From Thamnidium elegans (Eukaryota > Mucoromycota > Mucoromycetes > Mucorales > Mucoraceae): a DNA stretch of 64,000 nt. The notes below the pieces were generated by a model, which was given only the letters and a program-made list of their open reading frames with translations, searched no databases and was not told where the DNA came from. Where the stretch lies: positions 992,001 to 1,056,000 of the forward strand of contig JAIXMG010000002.1 in the NCBI GenBank assembly GCA_025201345.1. Reading direction: 5' to 3'. Position numbers and translations under genes: made by a program. Positions 61,425 to 64,000 of the stretch are shown here, one piece after another (within the stretch, counting starts at the first letter, position 1; each line of letters starts with the position of its first letter).

Positions 61425-64000
61425 CAATCCAAAACCTGATCGTCCAATTGCCGTTCCCAAACGTCGATTAAATAGAACGACATCTACCAGCTCAATTGGA
61501 AGTAATGGTAGTCAAGGAGGTTCTAATCCATTAGCAGGTTTTTCATTCAGTAGTGGGCCTGCACCAGCAGCACCAGCAGCAGCACCCACCAACTTCAACA
61601 CAGGCTTTGGTAGCCCTAGCACCACTGGATTCAACAATAACAATAACAACACTAGTTTTGGAACTGGTTTTGCAACCTCCACTACTCCTGCAACCACATC
61701 TACTCCAACACCTACTACCGCCGCATTCGGTGGATTCGCTGGATTTGGCAACAATTCTATGGGCTCATTTGGTTCTGTTACTACTTCAACTAATTCCAGT
61801 CCTGGATTCCAGACTGGCTTTGTAAATAACACTCCAAGTAGTCCTTTCGCAGGGTTTCAAATGAAGGGTACGGTGATTTTTTTTTTTTTTTTTTTTTTTT
61901 TTATAAGTAGTCAATTTATTTCTAGTTAATTAACTTTTTCTTCTTTTATCCTGTACACATTTAGCTCCACAATCACAAGTTACATCAGTTGAATTAGATA
62001 CTGGAGGTGAAATGGATTCCGACAGCAATGAAAAGAAAGTAGAAACACCCGTATTTAGTTCATTTGGTTCAACAACAACGACAGAAAAGGCACCTTCGGG
62101 CTTTTCATTTGGATCAGAAAAGAAACCTTCAACTTTCACTGGATTTGGATTTAGTACACCTGCCAAGTCCAACGAAGATAAACCTTCTTTTGCTGGATTC
62201 GGTAACGCATCAACTGAGCCTGATAAATCTACGGAAAAACCTGTTGCTGGATTCTCATTCGGTTCTTCAGCACCTGCTAATATCGGTACTTTTGGTGCCT
62301 CTAAACCAACTACATCAGAAGAAAAGCCTTCGCCTTTTGGTGGCTTTGGAAACCCTTCTGCTCCTTCTTCAACTTTTGCTGGTTTTGGGGCTAAACCTGC
62401 TCAAGATACACCCGCTGAAAAGGCTGTCGATAAACCATCACCTTTCGGTGGCTTCAGCTCAAAACCTGCAGAAGATATCGCAACTGAAAAATCAACTGAA
62501 AACGCAACTGAAAAGCCTTCATCTTCATCTTTTGCTGGCTTTGGTTCAAATCCCACTGAGAATAAGTCAACTGAAAAGACTGCTGATAAGCCTTCTCCTT
62601 TTGCTGGTTTTGGTTCTGGCAACAAACCTTCACCCTTTGGTGGTTTTGGTGCTAAACCCGCTCAAGATAAATCAACTGAACAAGCTACCGATAAACCTTC
62701 CCCTTTCGCCGGCTTTGGCGCAAAGCCTACTGAGAACAAGTCAACTGAAAAGGCAGCTGATAAATCATCATCTCCTTTTGCTGGTTTCGGCTCTACCACC
62801 AAACCTAGTGAAGACAATGCAGAAACGAAAAAGACTACCGATACACCTTCAACCTTTACTGGATTTACATTTGGTTCATCTGCTGCTAAATCGACCGATA
62901 CAACTGACGATGCCACTAAACCTAAAGAGACTTCATCATCATCTCCTTTTGGGTCTGCTCAATCAGATAACAAGCCTGCAGAAAAGTCTTCACCTTTCGC
63001 AGGCTTTGGAGCTAAACCCACATCATCAGAACAATCTACATTATCAGCATCTGCTTCCCCCTTTAAACCTGCTGCATCTAATACCATGAATTTTGGGTCA
63101 TTTGGAAAGCAAAAAGAGGTATCTGAAAAAGAGGATACCACCACCTCTTCTGATAAATCCAGTACCACACCATCTGTGCAATTCAACACCAGTGCATCCT
63201 CTTCCTTCACCATGAACAAACCTACAGAGTCAGATAAACCATCATTAGATAAGGATACCACAGCCGAACTTTCAAAACCTTCCTTCTCAGCATTTAAACC
63301 TACTATCTCCGAAGAAACTAACGATAGTAACAAACCTACCAACCCTCCTCCTACTATTTCCAAGCCCTTTTCATTCGGTTTATCTAGTGAATCTACAGCT
63401 GAAAAACCTAGCAGTACTCCTTTCTCTTTTGGCTCGTCTGCAAGTACTGGTTTCCCTATGAGCGTACCCTCCAGCGATGCTAGTTCCTCCAACAAGAAGA
63501 GACAATTGGATAAAGATACCGATGATGATGGACCTTCTTCTAGTAAGAAGGGTCCTGCTGCATCCAAGCCTTCTCCTTTTGGTGGATTCAATTCTTCTCA
63601 AGGATTTTCGTTTGGAACACCTGCTGCTTCTGCTGCACCCACTAACATCGCACCTCCCTTTTCATTCAAGTCGTCCACTACTGATAACAAGGATACAGCT
63701 AGTAAGCCCGGTAGCTTTTCGTTCAATTTTCCTACTTCTTCTACCGTGCCTGCCGCGCCTACCCCATCTACTGCTAGTACCAGTAAGCCTATCGATATGT
63801 CATTTGGTGCACCTGCCACCTCTGAAAAGAAGGATACACCTGTCAGCAAGCCATTCACATTTGGAGCACCTGTAACTACAGAGACCACGACCGCAGAAAA
63901 GAACTTTAGCTTTGGTGCACCCCCTGTACCTTCTTCAGAGAGTACATCAGATAGTACCGGCGCACCTAAAGAGACGACTAAACCTACATTATCATTCGGA
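61425..64000 (+). CDS. FG-repeat nucleoporin, NUP2/NUP50-like, partial (both ends unresolved)
   Basis: Two visible exons, 61425-61867 and 61965->64000, joined in frame (G|CT). The first starts after a CTGTGTAG acceptor with NPKPDRPIAVPKRRL, similar to the basic N-terminal segment of Nup2/Nup50. Then comes a low-complexity region rich in G, S, T, A and P with many FG dipeptides: GFG, FSFG and SFG types. From about 62330 to 63020 there is a recurring unit KPSPFAGFGAKP with 20-25-residue charged linkers (DKSTEKATD). A basic stretch, KKRQLDKD, lies at about 63494. FG repeats bind karyopherins in the nuclear pore channel. Nup2-type proteins carry a C-terminal Ran-binding domain, which would lie beyond the window, so the exact identity is an inference. 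Confidence 0.75.

Noticed and set aside
61512..63888. Several long minus-strand frames opposite the FG nucleoporin
   Set aside because: They are mirror images of the repetitive GFG/KPSP coding frame and change frame wherever the repeat does; no start context or splice support.
1..64000. CRISPR arrays, rRNA operons or clear tRNA genes
   Set aside because: None seen. The direct repeats present are microsatellites or transposon ends, and no cloverleaf with A and B boxes was recognised by eye; a tRNAscan run would be needed to exclude small RNA genes.

Overview
The window comes from an AT-rich, intron-dense fungal genome. Protein-coding genes carry many short introns (about 50-90 nt, often with T-rich tracts next to the 3' splice site), intergenic DNA is full of long poly(T)/poly(A) runs, and the products (TOM1-type HECT ligase, Dbp10, GPR1/FUN34/YaaH transporter, RTA1-like protein, peroxisomal malate synthase, group III-like G-alpha) are fungal. 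The gene style, the DUF3020 zinc-finger protein and the lineage-restricted degenerate families fit an early-diverging fungus, most likely Mucoromycota/Mucorales. That assignment is inference from the sequence only.

Layout. 1-4.8 kb: a large minus-strand gene with two cysteine-rich C1-like fingers, open at the left edge. 4.9-7.5 kb: an interrupted lineage-specific gene, a small PD-(D/E)XK-nuclease-like ORF and a frameshifted DDE transposase relic with a probable terminal repeat. 7.9-11.0 kb: the DEAD-box helicase Dbp10 (minus). 11.4-12.0 kb: a small acidic protein. 12.4-13.9 kb: a decayed multi-exon gene. 16.4-17.2 kb: an acetate-transporter-family gene. 21.4-23.0 kb: a type II membrane glycosyltransferase-like gene. 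25.2-26.0 kb: a RING-H2 ubiquitin ligase. 27.5-28.9 kb: a C2H2/DUF3020 regulator. 30.2-41.7 kb: the giant HECT ligase TOM1/HUWE1. 41.9-43.6 kb: the checkpoint clamp subunit Rad9. 43.9-44.8 kb: an RTA1-like membrane protein. 45.5-46.4 kb: a Tc1/mariner-like relic containing a near-perfect 176-bp inverted duplication. 47.6-49.6 kb: malate synthase ending in SKL. 52.9-54.2 kb: inorganic pyrophosphatase. 54.5-55.9 kb: G-alpha. 56.2-59.6 kb: importin-9/Kap114. 60.1-60.9 kb: ribosomal protein eL37. 61.4 kb to the right edge: an FG-repeat nucleoporin.

The genes are ordinary chromosomal housekeeping and regulatory genes with no operon-like logic. Weak themes are ubiquitin ligation (RING and TOM1), C2 metabolism (acetate transporter and malate synthase) and nuclear transport (importin-9 next to an FG nucleoporin). 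The most striking observation is an apparent minor-spliceosome AT-AC (U12-type) intron in the importin-9 gene: the splice donor, branch site and AC acceptor all match consensus and restore the conserved protein. Reconstructed exon joints were checked by hand for reading frame; no database search was possible.
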